DNA of 64,000 bases. Origin: Leptospira paudalimensis. Its GTDB lineage: Bacteria; Spirochaetota; Leptospiria; Leptospirales; Leptospiraceae. Positions 63,017-64,000 of the stretch are shown here, in pieces. Location: NCBI RefSeq assembly GCF_026151345.1, contig NZ_JAMQPR010000001.1, positions 2,348,176-2,412,175 of the forward strand, in the 5' to 3' direction. The first letter of the stretch is position 1. Each line of letters opens with the position of its first letter. The translations under genes and the position numbers were made by a program. Under the pieces are notes generated by a model that ran no database searches, had not been told where the DNA came from, and saw only the letters and a list, made by a program, of their open reading frames with translations.

Positions 63017-64000
63017 TCACCTCGTTTATTTTTATAATGATCTATAAATTCCCTAATCTTAGATTCATACTCACTTGGATTGGAATTCCAAATAAGACCA
63101 TGTGCACCATAGCTGGGACACCATAATTCAGACGGCCCCAAATAAAGTTCTGACAAATATTTTGAATGAAGATACGATACAATTTGATCTTGTTTGCTAT
63201 GGATTAAAAGGATAGGAATTCCTTTCGTTAACTTCATAGAATTTTCAGGACTTAGCATAGTATCAAAATTTCCTCTTAACAACACTAATTTTACTAACAA
63301 ATTTATCATTTGTTTCGGAAGACTTTTTGATTCTTTCGAATCAGAAATCAATCGTTCAAAGCTGATCATTGGGTTTTCAACTATAATCGCTTTTACTTCG
63401 CTTATAATGGGAAGATTGATCAGAACTGAAGAACCTCCAACGGAAGATCCAAACATGTAAATCTCTTTGTAGTGTTGTTTCACATAAACCAAAACAGAGA
63501 GAACATCTCGTGATTCTCTAATTCCAAAACTCAAACCCGGAAAATGACAAGGTGCTTCCCCATGACAAGATAAGTCAAAACTGATCACATCCATTCCTAA
63601 ACTCAGATAAAAGGGTATGTACCGAGTGACTTCTCTTCTGTCTGAGCCACCACCATGGACGAGAATGATTATTTTCGATTTTTGATTATCAAAGTTTTTT
63701 TCATTCTCTTTTGTCGAAACCATCCAACCAGGCAATTGATAACCATTGATAGATGGTATTGATATTTCGCTAAAAGGGAATTCTTTTGTTAGGCGAATGT
63801 TTCCACAATGTTTTCCCCATAAACCTTCCACTTCCCGATTGCAATCACTCAAATCCTTGGTGATTCCTTTCCATTTTAGGAAAAGGATTTGGTTACTTGC
63901 TGTCCAAATTCCAAAAATCATGAGTAAGATAAATATAGAAAAACAAGACACAAAGAAGAAGATTGGTATCCCAATCCTACCTCGTTTCCCTTTCCACTTG
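63013..64000 (-). CDS. alpha/beta hydrolase with N-terminal membrane anchor (5' end outside window)
   Basis: The visible part is at least 329 residues. The hydrolase core has the oxyanion motif IILVHGGGSDRREVTRYI, a nucleophile elbow FGSSVGGSS (GxSxGG), a late Asp in SKQDQIVS and His in YGAHGLIW. A GTG at 63951 could be a start, but the same frame stays open to the window edge and adds a basic stretch KGKRGRIGIP followed by FFFVSCFSIFILLMIFGIW, a complete transmembrane anchor, so the true start lies beyond base 64000. It heads the DGPF-ECF42 operon. Confidence 0.8.
   Translation of the reverse strand, partial: KWKGKRGRIGIPIFFFVSCFSIFILLMIFGIWTASNQILFLKWKGITKDLSDCNREVEGLWGKHCGNIRLTKEFPFSEISIPSINGYQLPGWMVSTKENEKNFDNQKSKIIILVHGGGSDRREVTRYIPFYLSLGMDVISFDLSCHGEAPCHFPGLSFGIRESRDVLSVLVYVKQHYKEIYMFGSSVGGSSVLINLPIISEVKAIIVENPMISFERLISDSKESKSLPKQMINLLVKLVLLRGNFDTMLSPENSMKLTKGIPILLIHSKQDQIVSYLHSKYLSELYLGPSELWCPSYGAHGLIWNSNPSEYESKIREFIDHYKNKRGE

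Noticed and set aside
1..64000. Frequent TCACCTAA/TTAGGTGA octamer on both strands
   Set aside because: Occurs mainly inside genes as Leu-Gly-Asp/Glu codons or their complement; explained by codon preference rather than a signal.
1..64000. CRISPR, tRNA, rRNA or insertion sequences
   Set aside because: No evenly spaced direct repeats, no cloverleaf or T-loop in the gaps, and no transposase or terminal inverted repeats seen.

Overview
The window looks like chromosomal DNA of a spirochaete, most likely a saprophytic Leptospira of the L. biflexa type. The grounds are the low GC content, frequent TTG and GTG starts, many lipoproteins with relaxed spirochaetal lipoboxes, several long sensor and cyclase genes, and a short LeuA-type synthase beside amino-acid genes. 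This is inference from gene content and composition. There is no rRNA, tRNA, insertion sequence, prophage or CRISPR array that I can see. Both ends are cut: a possible gene tail at 3-41, and an alpha/beta hydrolase whose frame stays open to base 64000.

0-10 kb: a minus-strand run (acyl-CoA dehydrogenase, CrtI-like oxidoreductase, homoserine kinase thrB), a degenerate HD-GYP protein facing a membrane adenylate/guanylate cyclase, a UbiA-like membrane protein, then etfB-etfA. 10-22 kb: a tightly packed plus-strand block with LolA-like protein, a 656-aa unknown, trpS, ComEC-like protein, rsmA, fatty-acid hydroxylase, M23 peptidase, HAD phosphatase, RsmI-like methylase, XRE-cupin regulator and prmA. 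22-34 kb: a 7TMR-DISM/PAS/RsbW-like kinase, a flavin amine oxidase, OpgC-like acyltransferase, HNH and DUF1292 proteins, and a minus-strand fatty-acid operon (acyl-CoA synthetase, acyl-CoA dehydrogenase, PAS histidine kinase, MaoC hydratase), then a CBS protein and a sodium symporter.

34.5-37.8 kb: the most striking regulatory element. A 16-codon leader ORF with five consecutive leucine codons, a pause hairpin and an intrinsic terminator precede a LeuA-type synthase that lacks the usual C-terminal leucine-feedback domain. It reads as a transcription attenuator. The next gene, an N-acyl-D-amino-acid deacylase relative, has a near-consensus promoter whose -35 box lies in a perfect 18-bp inverted repeat.

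37.8-54 kb: a region dense in exported proteins. It holds DUF4349 and double-TPM proteins, a PhoD-like phosphatase, five small lipoprotein or secreted genes (two tandem ones share a motif), two exported metallo-beta-lactamase-fold hydrolases, a HELFH metallopeptidase candidate, and a 780-aa beta-propeller-like lipoprotein.

54-64 kb: signal transduction. There is a chemoreceptor with an unusual C-terminal STAS/SEC14-like domain, a one-chain histidine kinase/receiver/PP2C phosphatase, a DoxX protein, a Cys-rich lipoprotein, a second hybrid kinase, and an ECF42-type sigma factor in an operon with its DGPF/YCII partner and a hydrolase.
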